64,000 nucleotides of DNA from assembly GCF_004152865.1 (NCBI RefSeq), contig NZ_SEOO01000024.1:1-64000 (forward strand), written 5' to 3'. The notes under the pieces were generated by a model that was not told where the DNA came from, ran no database searches, and saw nothing but the letters and a program-made list of their open reading frames with translations. The first letter of the stretch is position 1; each line of letters begins with the position of its first letter. This document shows, in pieces, positions 49,793-58,459 of the stretch. Both the position numbers and the translations under genes were made by a program. The DNA is from Sphingobium cupriresistens. GTDB lineage: Bacteria > Pseudomonadota > Alphaproteobacteria > Sphingomonadales > Sphingomonadaceae.

Positions 49793-51259
49793 CTAATTCA
49801 GACCTTGGGCGTTCAGCCCGCGCGAGAAGTTGAGCGCGGACGCCATCCCCGGCGTCATCGAGTTCTGCAGGGTAGACTCCAGCATGATGCTGCGGTTGAT
49901 GATCTGCATCGTCACCTGCAGTTTGTTGTTGAGACGGACATCCCGCTGGCTGAACTTGGCGCGCGTGGCCGCGATCTGTTGCTTCCACTGCGTCGCGGTC
50001 TCCTGGTCGAAGGTCTGGTAGTGAACCTTCGCCTGCTCGACCCGGTCCAGCATATTGTCGAGCATGGCAGAGAGCAGGTCGACGGCCACAATCTCGGACA
50101 GCGTCTGGATCTCGCCGTCGGTCAGCGCATAGTGGGCATAGGCCTGCACGGCGAGGATCTTGTAGATCGGCACGGTCGCGAGGTTGAGGAGCTGCTTTTC
50201 GGCGGCGTTGAGCGGCGTGTCCGACCGGATCTTGTCGCTCATCGACTTGATCATCGTGGCGATCCGCGGGCGCAGCGCCGACGATGCCGGGACCGACAGG
50301 GTCTGTTCGCCGACATCGTAGCAATTCTCGTCGTTGCACTTCAGCATCTTGACCGGCGGCGCGTCCGCCGTGCCGTCGAGCAGCGCAGTGACGACGGCGT
50401 CTTCCGCCGGACCGAACATCACCACCTTGCCGCCAACGCTCGGGTCCGTCGACGGCGTCGTCACGACCGTACCAACGAGCGTCATGATATATTCGGAGAA
50501 GGACTGGTCGAACGCCCCGAACTTGGCGGACTTCTTCAGCGCCTCCCAGGTATAGTTGTGCGGTTCGCCGACCAGCTGGTCCTTCATCGACGCATCGGTG
50601 TTCCCGGCGATTGTCGAATCCCGCCGATTGCCGTTGTTGCAGCCCTGACGCGAGGCGGCCCAGTCGGAAAAGACGCCCTGGCTGTTGCCGACCGCCTCGC
50701 AAATGGTCGCCCGGGTCGAATCCATCTGGGGCCAGATTCCGCCGACCAGCGCCTGAGCGGTCTCGCAGCTGGAGATGTTCATCTGGTTGAGGAGCTGCGC
50801 CTTCTGGCTGAACTCGTCCATGACCTTACCGATCTCGGGCGAGACGGAATCGATGGCCAGCTTGAAGGCGAACCCAAGCGCGTTGTTGGCCGTCGCCTTC
50901 AGCATCGCCACGATCTCGGACGCATTGATGAAGGAGAAGCTTCCAGAAAACAGGTCGATGCCGCCGCAGCCCGCACGGGCGCTCGGAAGCTGAAGATTGA
51001 ACGGCTGCACGCTCTTCTGCGGGAAACGCGTCCAGACATTGCCGAGAGAGTAATAGCCGGCCGACTGACCCTGATAGGCCGAGGGGCCGGTCACGTTGGC
51101 AGCGCCGCCCGCGTCGGAGAAGAAGTTGTTCATCTCGGACGCGACGTCGGCGCGCGCGACCCCGACGATGGAAAAATTGAGCGCGGCCATCATGGCCATC
51201 GAGCCGGCGGCCGAGCGGAAGAAGCGGCGGGCGCGCCCTTTGCGATGATCCTGTCCCAT
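49793..51259 (-). CDS. traH: Conjugal transfer protein TraH
   Basis: 488 residues. An N-terminal signal peptide (SMAMMAALNFSIVGVARA), then the TraH signature GCGGIDLFSGSFSFINASE and SSCETAQALVGG. F TraH is a periplasmic/outer-membrane-associated protein needed for pilus assembly. The start overlaps the traF stop by one base. Length matches F TraH (458) with a modest extension. Confidence 0.93.
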   Translation of the reverse strand: MGQDHRKGRARRFFRSAAGSMAMMAALNFSIVGVARADVASEMNNFFSDAGGAANVTGPSAYQGQSAGYYSLGNVWTRFPQKSVQPFNLQLPSARAGCGGIDLFSGSFSFINASEIVAMLKATANNALGFAFKLAIDSVSPEIGKVMDEFSQKAQLLNQMNISSCETAQALVGGIWPQMDSTRATICEAVGNSQGVFSDWAASRQGCNNGNRRDSTIAGNTDASMKDQLVGEPHNYTWEALKKSAKFGAFDQSFSEYIMTLVGTVVTTPSTDPSVGGKVVMFGPAEDAVVTALLDGTADAPPVKMLKCNDENCYDVGEQTLSVPASSALRPRIATMIKSMSDKIRSDTPLNAAEKQLLNLATVPIYKILAVQAYAHYALTDGEIQTLSEIVAVDLLSAMLDNMLDRVEQAKVHYQTFDQETATQWKQQIAATRAKFSQRDVRLNNKLQVTMQIINRSIMLESTLQNSMTPGMASALNFSRGLNAQGLN

Positions 51260-52092
51260 CAGTAATCGCTCCCCACTTTCGTGTTCGTGAGCGTGAAGAT
51301 GCGATCCATGATCTCATCGGCGCTCAGGATGCCGTATCCAACCGGAATGGTCCGTTTGGTCACCGTGTCGAAGAGGACCAGCGCCGGTGTCTCATTGCCC
51401 GGCACGCCCATGCGCGCCCGCTGCCCGGAATCGACGACATGTTCCGGAAAATCGCGGCTCGGCCCCCCGTCCATCGATACGGCCATGACCGCCATCCGGT
51501 GGCTGTCGGTCACCGAGCGAAGGATCGGGGCGAACAGCTCACAGGCGCCGCAGCTCTGCGCGAAGAAGTAGAACAGCCCGTAGCGCTGCCCCAGGTTGGT
51601 CAGGACCGCGTCGCGATCGGCCTTTCGATTGTCGAGCCAGGCACGCTTGCCGACCGTCGAGACGGGCCTTTGCAACGTGTAGTCGATGTCGGGGTTCTGC
51701 CAGAGCGCGCGCTGCCACACGTCGGAGAAAGTCGAGGCGCGGTCGAGCTGCTCGCGCTGGAAGCGGACGTAGGCGATGACGTTCTCTTCGGTCGGCTCCA
51801 GGATCGCCTTGGCCTTCAATTCGTCGAGCTGCTTCGTGATCGCCGCCATCCGGTCGACCGCGCTCGGCGGCGGCGACGGTTGCGCCTCGCGCGGCAAGGG
51901 TCTGGGCTTGTCGCAATAGAACCATTGTCCGAGCTTCCGCTCGCCGCAGTAGAAAGCATCCGGCCGGTTCTGCTCGATCGTGTCGCGTGACGGCGGCGCA
52001 TCCTGCGCCAACAGGGGAGCAGCAGTCCCAATCGACAGGGCGAGCAGCATCGAGAGTTTAGCGACGGGGGACATCACGCTTCGTCCTTTCAT
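51259..52092 (-). CDS. traF: Conjugal transfer protein TraF (thioredoxin-like)
   Basis: 277 residues. Signal peptide (AKLSMLLALSIGTAAPLLAQ), FYCGERKLGQWFYC near the N-terminus, and a thioredoxin-fold C-terminus with Cys181-Gly-Ala-Cys184 (SCGACELF). F TraF has the same fold but lacks the CxxC pair; here it is present, so this TraF may be an active periplasmic thiol-disulfide enzyme for the Cys-rich TraN, TraU and TraH. Confidence 0.92.
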   Translation of the reverse strand: MKGRSVMSPVAKLSMLLALSIGTAAPLLAQDAPPSRDTIEQNRPDAFYCGERKLGQWFYCDKPRPLPREAQPSPPPSAVDRMAAITKQLDELKAKAILEPTEENVIAYVRFQREQLDRASTFSDVWQRALWQNPDIDYTLQRPVSTVGKRAWLDNRKADRDAVLTNLGQRYGLFYFFAQSCGACELFAPILRSVTDSHRMAVMAVSMDGGPSRDFPEHVVDSGQRARMGVPGNETPALVLFDTVTKRTIPVGYGILSADEIMDRIFTLTNTKVGSDY

Positions 52093-52285
52093 CGGCTGAG
52101 GCGGTTTGCGCGGAAGGGAGTGCGAGCGGTGGGTTGGGTGTCAGACTGTCCCAGGCTGCGGGGTGGACGCAGCAATCGGCCACGGTCGCGGGAGAGCCAC
52201 CGCAACGATGGTGGGGCGTTGGGGCCGACGGTTGCAGCGCCAGGGATGCCAGGACGAGGGGCAGCTCGAGAACAGGGATAGGCAT
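52058..52285 (-). CDS. Small possible tra-operon protein, 75 aa
   Basis: ATG 52285 with AAGGAAAG upstream fills most of the gap between traN and traF and overlaps traF by 35 bp. The product (MPIPVLELPLVLASLALQP, HHRCGGSPATVADCCVHP) has a short hydrophobic start and three cysteines, so could be exported. Composition is Pro/Ala-rich and the case is weak. Confidence 0.35.
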   Translation of the reverse strand: MPIPVLELPLVLASLALQPSAPTPHHRCGGSPATVADCCVHPAAWDSLTPNPPLALPSAQTASADERTKRDVPRR

Positions 52286-52345
52286 GGTCACTTTCCTTGG
52301 GTTTGCGCTGCGGCCCCTGCGGCAAGGAGATCGGATCGGCCCATC

Positions 52346-54211
52346 TCACTTGCCGTGGAGGTCGTAGTAGTTCTGAATTTTCTGCTGGATTTCGGTCATG
52401 GTCTGGACTTCGTCCGGCAGCTTGGCCGCATCCATGAAGTCCGCATAAACCTCGGTGAAATCCATTACCGACAGGTCGAGCCGCGAGAACTCGTCGATCG
52501 TGAAGCCAATGCACTGTTCCTTTTTCGGCGCCCCCCACGGCTTGCCGAGCTGCACACGGCCCTGCTCCTGGAGGATGCGGGAGAGCTTGCTCTCGAAGCA
52601 GCAATAAGCGGTGCGCCGCGTGCTGCAGATGCCGAGGAAACTCGACGAGCAATAGGTGCCGAGATTATGGCACAGGCCCATCCGGTCCTTGATGTCGAGC
52701 CTCATCTCGTCCTGTGAACATGCGAAAAGGACCAGGAAGGGGGTCGCGAGCGCGGCGATCGCCGCGGGACCGCCCGCCAGCGCAGCCGCGCCAGCGCCGA
52801 CCGTCAACAAACCCGACGTCTTGCCCGCACAGCAGTTGATAAGGCCGAACACCGGCTTGTGGCAGGTCTCGCGCGTGCCGCTGAAGACCCGGAGATCGGC
52901 TTCGTTGAACTCCTTGCCCGCCTGGTCGATCGCATGCAGCGCAACGAGCGCGTCCTTGAACTCGGTCGACGCTTCGCGAACGATCGGCTCGCAGTCGCCG
53001 TTGATGCAATAGACGTCGTCGCCGCAGATATATTGCGGCGCATCGCTCGTGCCTCCGGAAGGCGTCGGGCACCTGTAGACGCGGTTCTCGACTTTGCAGG
53101 GCCCGCCATCAGGCTCCTCGTCAAGGCATTCTGTGCGCAGATAGGTGCAGCTCCCGTTCGCCTCGAGATCACCGCAGTCATTGGCTGTTGAGATCCGGTG
53201 GCATTGATAGGTCCGCTGCCAGGCCCAGCAGGGCTGGGTGACAGGAACGCCGTCGACGATCCGGGTGACCGGGTCGCTCGACGTGCACACTTCGGTCTCG
53301 AGCGTGCAGTTCGGGTCGCCGGCATTGGCGGCGCATAGCCCCTCGTTGCGCGTGATGACCGGCACGGCCGGTTCTTCCTGCTTCGTGAGCCAGTAATTGC
53401 CGGTCGAGAGCACATAGCCCGGATGATACTCGCCCGGCGTGATCCCCTGGGCCTCGGCGGTGCATTTGACCTCGACGGCGGTGTGGCCAAGGCTTTTGCA
53501 GGTCGGCGCCGCAGTATATCCATAGGCGCTCATATTGTCGCAATAGTCGATCGGGCGGCTTTCCCAGCAGATGCCGGTGGCGATCTCGTCGTCAAAAGCC
53601 GCGCGGGCGGGATAGGGCCCGCCATCTGTCGGCAGGAAGCTCAACCGACCCGTGTAATAGGTGTAGATCGTCCGCTTCTCGGTGTGAACGTCAAGGCTGA
53701 CGTTGCAGGTCCGGGCTTCCGTGGTGACCTTGCTGCCGGCGTTGCAACTCGCCTCATAATAGCCCGCGCTCCCCGGCGCGGCGGGCAGCGGCACGCATGT
53801 GCCCTTGGTGCCGCCCATTTCCTCGCCAGCGAGATAGGTCGAGGGATCGTTTTCGACCGATGTCGCGCGCGCCGTGGTCGCGAGGATCTCGGAATTGCTG
53901 AACGTGGCCCGGCTGTGATCGGCATCGGTGGTGATGCGATATTGCTCGTTGGACGACTTGGCCGCCTGGGCGTCGGACTCAAGCTTACCGGGATCGTCGA
54001 AATAGGATCCTTCGGGCAAGCTCGTGCCGGAATAGCCGGGGACCGCGGCGGCTTGCGCATCGCTGGACGGCACCAGCGTGGAATCGTTGCGCTTCTCCGT
54101 ACCCAGCGCCTTCCCCTCCTGGCGCGCCTCGTCGAGCGTCATCTGGGCAAGCGCGGGCGAACTCGCCATAACGACGCCGAAGAGCGCAGCCAGGACGAGA
54201 TACGCCCTCAT
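52346..54211 (-). CDS. traN: Mating-pair stabilisation protein TraN
   Basis: 621 residues. Signal peptide (YLVLAALFGVVMASSPALA) and more than 20 cysteines (CVPLPAAPGSAGYYEASC, CWAWQRTYQCHR, CCAGKTSGLL, CSSSFLGICSTRRTAYCC). F TraN (602 residues) is an outer-membrane protein that contacts recipient outer-membrane receptors. The exposed tip, which fixes recipient range, should be in the middle third. It overlaps trbC by 4 bp. Confidence 0.92.
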   Translation of the reverse strand: MRAYLVLAALFGVVMASSPALAQMTLDEARQEGKALGTEKRNDSTLVPSSDAQAAAVPGYSGTSLPEGSYFDDPGKLESDAQAAKSSNEQYRITTDADHSRATFSNSEILATTARATSVENDPSTYLAGEEMGGTKGTCVPLPAAPGSAGYYEASCNAGSKVTTEARTCNVSLDVHTEKRTIYTYYTGRLSFLPTDGGPYPARAAFDDEIATGICWESRPIDYCDNMSAYGYTAAPTCKSLGHTAVEVKCTAEAQGITPGEYHPGYVLSTGNYWLTKQEEPAVPVITRNEGLCAANAGDPNCTLETEVCTSSDPVTRIVDGVPVTQPCWAWQRTYQCHRISTANDCGDLEANGSCTYLRTECLDEEPDGGPCKVENRVYRCPTPSGGTSDAPQYICGDDVYCINGDCEPIVREASTEFKDALVALHAIDQAGKEFNEADLRVFSGTRETCHKPVFGLINCCAGKTSGLLTVGAGAAALAGGPAAIAALATPFLVLFACSQDEMRLDIKDRMGLCHNLGTYCSSSFLGICSTRRTAYCCFESKLSRILQEQGRVQLGKPWGAPKKEQCIGFTIDEFSRLDLSVMDFTEVYADFMDAAKLPDEVQTMTEIQQKIQNYYDLHGK

Positions 54212-54954
54212 GGATGGGCCTTGCGCATGTTGGCGAGGCCAACCGCTGCGACCCGTGCGCCCGGGCCATTACCGTCCGCGAACTGCTCGAGCGCATATTC
54301 GACCGAGACGTTGCCGACGAGCCGATCATAGGGCGGCAGCTTGGTCTGGCAGGAGAAGCCGGCGCAAAGATCGAAGTCCGACGAGACACTGACGTATGTC
54401 GGCACTGCCTGGACATCGAAAGCGCGGAACAGCCGCGGATCGATGCCGACATTGGCGAAATCGTCCTGCCGGTCGATGATCTTGCCAAGGCTCGTGGCGA
54501 ACTCCTTCATCGAATTGTTGGGGAAGCCGCGGAACACGACCACCCCGCCGGCCCTGGCCGTGTCGCCGATCAGCTTCTGCAGCGACTGCGGTGGCATCGA
54601 CAGGCTCGCGAAGACGATGAACTGGGGCGCCTCGCCCTTCCCTGCCGTCGCGTTCGACGCGGCACCGGCCACGATCTCGTCGAAATCGACGGGGCCTGCC
54701 GGTCCCTTGGGCAGATCGCTCTTGGCGACCCGCTGCATGTTCTCCATGCCAGCGTCGCGAACGGTCTGCGCGTCCTCGCGGAAGGCGTCGCCCCTATCCT
54801 TCACATGGTTGACGAAAGCCTCGGCATCCGCCTGTAGGTCCGCCGAACGCTGCTTGATCGCCTGGACGTCGATCCCGTCGACGGTCTGCGCGAGCAAGGC
54901 CGTCACGCTCGCCAAGCCAAGGATCGCTGCGAAGCCCCAGAGGTATTTGCGCAT
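54208..54954 (-). CDS. trbC: F-type pilin assembly protein TrbC
   Basis: 248 residues. ATG 54954 (MRKYLWGFAAILGLASVTA) gives a good signal peptide. The C-terminal domain QFIVFASLSMPPQSLQKLI, GGVVVFRGFPNNSMKEF and FDVQAVPTYVSVS is the TrbC_Ftype fold, related to thioredoxin without the cysteines. It takes part in pilus assembly in the periplasm. It lies between traU and traN, as in F. Confidence 0.9.
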   Translation of the reverse strand: MRKYLWGFAAILGLASVTALLAQTVDGIDVQAIKQRSADLQADAEAFVNHVKDRGDAFREDAQTVRDAGMENMQRVAKSDLPKGPAGPVDFDEIVAGAASNATAGKGEAPQFIVFASLSMPPQSLQKLIGDTARAGGVVVFRGFPNNSMKEFATSLGKIIDRQDDFANVGIDPRLFRAFDVQAVPTYVSVSSDFDLCAGFSCQTKLPPYDRLVGNVSVEYALEQFADGNGPGARVAAVGLANMRKAHP

Positions 54955-54965
54955 TGGACGGCCCC

Positions 54966-55985
54966 CTACAGCACGCAGCAATTGCGTTTGCGCCAGACGA
55001 GGTAGCCCATGTCCTCGCCGGCGGCGGGATAGGCGCGACCTGCGTCAGGCGGCATGGTGGATGCCCCGATCGTGGAGCAGGCGAAGCGGCCGCTCACGGT
55101 GGGGATCGGATTGACCATCTGGAAGCGGTATTGCTGCTTGCGCATGATCGGCATGAGGTACTTCTTGCAGAGCCCGGCCGAGCCCATCGTCCCCCAGGCA
55201 AGAGCTTCGCGGTGCATCTTGTAGGCGAAGCGCGACAGTGCGAGCCGCGAGGACTGAACATGGCCGATCGAGGACGGCACGTTGCCGTTGAGCGGATACA
55301 TGCTGCCCTGGCACCCCGCACACCAGAACAGCGGATCGAGCGGCAGGTGGACGGTCCCGGCGATGCAGTCGCCGGCGCAGGCGACCTGGGCGATCGGGTT
55401 AGCGAAGACGACGGCTTCCGGATTGATCAGCGCCGTCAGACTATCGTCCTGCCAGAGCGGATCGACCTCGGTCATATAGGCGATGTCGAAGCTCGCCTGC
55501 TCGAAGCAGACGAAGTCGGTCAGGATCTCCATCCAGTAGAGCAGCGGATAGACGTACCAGTGCACGTGCCATTTGGCCGTGCTCTGCGAGCGGCCGCCCA
55601 CCATCGAGGGGCCGGCCAGATAGCCCTGGCCGATGTCGAACCCCGGCGCGATGCGCACACCCCCGAGATTAGGAAAGCACCAGGGCTTCATTGTGACGTC
55701 CGCGAGCCGCACCGGCTCCCAGAAGCCGACCGAGATGCCGATCCTGGGAAGCGGGCTGCCACAAAAGCAGATCGGGGAAGCGGGATTGCTCGTATCCGGC
55801 CGGCCGCTCGGCCAGATCTTGAGGCCGCCGACCGAGAGTGGGAACAGGCAAGACCAACACACGTCGGTGATCGGATTGACGAACTTCCCGTGACAGGTCG
55901 GCCCTGCCGCCTGTGCGCTCGGCGCCAGAAAGAAGGCTGCCAGCGCCATGACGAGAAGCCGCAGAGCTGATCGAAAGCCGCGCAT
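54966..55985 (-). CDS. traU: Conjugal transfer protein TraU
   Basis: 339 residues. ATG 55985 leads to a signal peptide (LLVMALAAFFLAPSAQAAG). The mature protein has the TraU pattern: CHGKFVNPITDVCWSCLFPL, ICFCGSPLPRIGISVGFWEP, and many conserved cysteines and tryptophans. In F it is needed for efficient DNA transfer more than for pilus assembly. The start overlaps the stop of the small gene upstream. Confidence 0.93.
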   Translation of the reverse strand: MRGFRSALRLLVMALAAFFLAPSAQAAGPTCHGKFVNPITDVCWSCLFPLSVGGLKIWPSGRPDTSNPASPICFCGSPLPRIGISVGFWEPVRLADVTMKPWCFPNLGGVRIAPGFDIGQGYLAGPSMVGGRSQSTAKWHVHWYVYPLLYWMEILTDFVCFEQASFDIAYMTEVDPLWQDDSLTALINPEAVVFANPIAQVACAGDCIAGTVHLPLDPLFWCAGCQGSMYPLNGNVPSSIGHVQSSRLALSRFAYKMHREALAWGTMGSAGLCKKYLMPIMRKQQYRFQMVNPIPTVSGRFACSTIGASTMPPDAGRAYPAAGEDMGYLVWRKRNCCVL

Positions 55986-56254
55986 CACTGATCCTCCCCG
56001 GCAGGTTCGAGAAAGGCGGTGTCCGCGCGATGCTTGCGCGCGAGGTAAAGCGCCGTGGTCAACAGCGTGGCCGCCAGCAGCGACGCGATCGCACAGGGCG
56101 CCGCCTGACCGCTGATCCGCATCAACGGCTGCAAGCCCGCGACACTGGCGGCCAGTAGCAGGCAAAGAACCTGCCAGATCCGGCGCAGCCGCCGAAGATC
56201 GCGAGTCTCGGGTGCCGCCATCGGCGTTCGGAGCATGTCGAGCCACAGCGGCAT
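55985..56254 (-). CDS. Small membrane protein in tra operon, 89 aa
   Basis: ATG 56254 overlaps the traW stop and the gene ends on the first base of traU. Two membrane segments (about 25-45 and 52-70: LCLLLAASVAGLQPL, AIASLLAATLLTTALYLA). I do not recognise it; F has no such gene here. The tight coupling to traW and traU supports a role in the transfer machine. Confidence 0.65.
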   Translation of the reverse strand: MPLWLDMLRTPMAAPETRDLRRLRRIWQVLCLLLAASVAGLQPLMRISGQAAPCAIASLLAATLLTTALYLARKHRADTAFLEPAGEDQ

Positions 56255-56910
56255 CAGCCCGGGCTCCCGGACTTCAACACCACCTCGGAGACGCGCATCA
56301 CCTTGCCAGCCTGGGTGACCACGGCTGGCGTATGCTCGATGCCGAAGCGGGAAGTGAGCTTGCCTTGCTGATCGAAGTAGAAACGCCGCTTCTTCGCGGT
56401 CATCTGCTCGACCGGCGATCCACGCACGAAGATTATCTTCGCCTTGAGGTCCGTGTAGCGCGTCGTGGCCCAAGCGAGCTGCTCGCTATCGTCACCGTCG
56501 ATGAAGACAAGGTCCTGACGGATCGAGACGAAGTCGAGCGGGTTGATCCGCTGTCCCGCTGGGGCGATCAGGTTGCCCTTCTGGTCGCGGATGTCGCGTT
56601 CCATCGTGACCGACGGATCGAAGTCCCAGCTCCGGGCGGTCCGGGCCGGGGTGACCCCCGTGACGGGATCGGGTCGACGAACTTTCGCCTCGACGCGCTT
56701 GGCGAACATCTCGTTGGTCCGGGCGAGCTCGCCGCTTGCCTCTGCGCGGCGCAGGCGGTTTTCAATGGTGGAGAGCAGATCGGGCTCGATGACCGGGAAC
56801 GCCTGCGCGGCCTGGCCATAGTCCTTGGCCTCCGACCGCATCGGCCCAACGACGATCAACCCGCCGACCGTTGCGGCGATGGCCAGCCCGCCTGAGATGA
56901 GCACCCTCAT
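56254..56910 (-). CDS. traW: F-type transfer protein TraW
   Basis: 218 residues. ATG 56910 (MRVLISGGLAIAATVGGLIV) gives a signal peptide. FPVIEPDLLSTIENRL and PLDFVSIRQDLVFIDGDD are TraW signatures. It works with TrbC in the periplasm during pilus assembly. An earlier in-frame start at 57015 is unlikely. It overlaps the S26 peptidase stop (ATGA). Confidence 0.9.
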   Translation of the reverse strand: MRVLISGGLAIAATVGGLIVVGPMRSEAKDYGQAAQAFPVIEPDLLSTIENRLRRAEASGELARTNEMFAKRVEAKVRRPDPVTGVTPARTARSWDFDPSVTMERDIRDQKGNLIAPAGQRINPLDFVSIRQDLVFIDGDDSEQLAWATTRYTDLKAKIIFVRGSPVEQMTAKKRRFYFDQQGKLTSRFGIEHTPAVVTQAGKVMRVSEVVLKSGSPG

Positions 56911-57440
56911 AGGATCGGCTCCCCGGTTCCTATGACCTGGCGCGCGCATACGAAGCCGATTTCGGCATAGCGGCTGTCGAAGCCATCCTTGTGCGGCGTA
57001 GCCGCGAAATAGCATCCCTGCGGCACCGGGCCGGTTGCGCCCGGCGTCAGGCGTTCACCAAAGCGTGTGAGCGGTTTCATCTGCGCGACGAGGTGGCCGT
57101 TCACCGCAACCTGGCGGCCAACGTGGCTGATCGTGTCGCCCGGCATGCCGTAGACGATCTTGCCGAACATCCGCGGCTTCGCGCCGAAGTGGCGACGCAG
57201 GAGCGTGCTTGGCGGCGGGTCGAAGAAAACATAGTCTCCGCGCGCCGGCAGCTTGTGGCGCTGGATGAGGAAGGCCCAGTTCGGAAGCGAACCCGTCGTG
57301 TTGATCAGCAGCAGATGATCGTCGCGCCATGCGCTGATCGCGCTGAGCAGAACGCTGCCCGCGATGAACAGGCCGAACAACAGCCATAGCCGCGTGCGTG
57401 GCCGCCAGCTTGGGCGCGCCTCACTGGCCGCCGATGCCAT
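56907..57440 (-). CDS. S26-family conjugative signal peptidase (TraF/LepB-like)
   Basis: 177 residues. ATG 57440 with GGAGG 7 bases upstream. One membrane segment (LWLLFGLFIAGSVLLSAIS), then catalytic Ser51 in TGSLPNWAF and Lys94 in GKIVYGMPGD. This is the TraF (RP4)/LepB-type serine peptidase that matures the pilin or other transfer proteins. It lies in the place taken by such a peptidase in many alphaproteobacterial F-type systems. The name TraF is avoided here to prevent confusion with the thioredoxin-like TraF. Confidence 0.88.
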   Translation of the reverse strand: MASAASEARPSWRPRTRLWLLFGLFIAGSVLLSAISAWRDDHLLLINTTGSLPNWAFLIQRHKLPARGDYVFFDPPPSTLLRRHFGAKPRMFGKIVYGMPGDTISHVGRQVAVNGHLVAQMKPLTRFGERLTPGATGPVPQGCYFAATPHKDGFDSRYAEIGFVCARQVIGTGEPIL

Positions 57441-58110
57441 CGGAGCCTCCGAAGGTCGAAACTTGCGCAGCTGGCGGAGCATATTGCGGAACCGGCTGCT
57501 GCTGCCCTGAAGACACCATTCCTGGCGCCGCCATGCCCTGTGCGGCCATCATGGGATCGATCGGAGGAGCAGCCCCGGGCATCTGGCCCGGCATCTGAGC
57601 CGGGGCTGCAAGTTGGGGTCTCGCGGCCGCCATCGCCTGGGCATTCATCTGCTGCAGCTCCTCGGCCGAAGCTTGGCGCGGCCGCGGGACGCCCGAGGCG
57701 TAGACCGATTGTCTGAGGCTGTCGGTTATATCGGGCACGTTCTTCGTGAGCACGGCTTCGCCGACGAGCACGATCTGGCCGCCAGCACTGCGCCGCTGCA
57801 GTTCCTTGTCGAGCGACGCCATGAAGCCCCGCATCTCGGCCTCGACCTGCGCCGGAGGCGATGTCGAGCGCGCCTGCGCCTGCACATATTCCCCGACGAT
57901 CGAGGAGAGCCGCGCCGAGACGATATGATCCTGCTTGGGCGTCACCAGTGTCTTGGTGACCCACATGCCCCAGACCACAGTGGCCAGAAGGATCAGCCCG
58001 GCGAGGATCTGCATACGGCTGAAGCCAGCGAAGAATGTTCGTCTGGGCTTCGCTGGCGCTGCTGGCGATACCGGTGGCGCGGGAAGGTCGAGTTCGGGTT
58101 GCTCAGCCAT
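57421..58110 (-). CDS. trbI: TrbI-like F-type transfer protein
   Basis: 229 residues. A Pro-rich cytosolic N-terminus, one membrane segment (QILAGLILLATVVWGMWV), then a periplasmic part with VGEAVLTKNVPDITDSLRQ typical of F-type TrbI. The C-terminal 90 residues are a Met/Pro/Gln-rich extension that F TrbI (128 aa) lacks. TrbI affects pilus retraction in F. Overlaps both neighbours. Confidence 0.82.
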   Translation of the reverse strand: MAEQPELDLPAPPVSPAAPAKPRRTFFAGFSRMQILAGLILLATVVWGMWVTKTLVTPKQDHIVSARLSSIVGEYVQAQARSTSPPAQVEAEMRGFMASLDKELQRRSAGGQIVLVGEAVLTKNVPDITDSLRQSVYASGVPRPRQASAEELQQMNAQAMAAARPQLAAPAQMPGQMPGAAPPIDPMMAAQGMAAPGMVSSGQQQPVPQYAPPAAQVSTFGGSDGIGGQ

Positions 58111-58456
58111 GGCGGGGGTCTCCCTGCGATCGGGCCGAAGGCAGGATCCTGCCTCTCCGCAGGACCATGAGCCCCACGGAAAGGATGAGATGTGCGACGG
58201 CGAAGATGGTCTTGAACGATGCGACCCGATCCGGGGTCGCGATGACGTAGCGGGTGCTGAGGTTGTTGAGCTGGTTCATCAGGCCATCGAGCGAGAAGCC
58301 GCCAAGGGCGAGAAAAAACAGCGCGAACAGGCCCCAGGTCATGAGCAGCGTTGATGCGAGGAAGCCGCCGAAATACAGGGTGAAATGAAGCATCGCGCGC
58401 GCGTCGATCGACGGCGGCGCGGATGGCTGTACCCTCGGCTCTGTGCTGCTGGCCAT
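58103..58456 (-). CDS. Membrane protein between traC and trbI, 117 aa
   Basis: Two hydrophobic segments (FGGFLASTLLMTWGLFALFF near 30-50 and a second near 85-100). I do not recognise it. It starts 3 bp after the traC stop and overlaps trbI, so it is a bona fide operon member, likely an inner-membrane component of the transfer apparatus. Confidence 0.65.
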   Translation of the reverse strand: MASSTEPRVQPSAPPSIDARAMLHFTLYFGGFLASTLLMTWGLFALFFLALGGFSLDGLMNQLNNLSTRYVIATPDRVASFKTIFAVAHLILSVGLMVLRRGRILPSARSQGDPRHG

Positions 58457-58459
58457 GGC

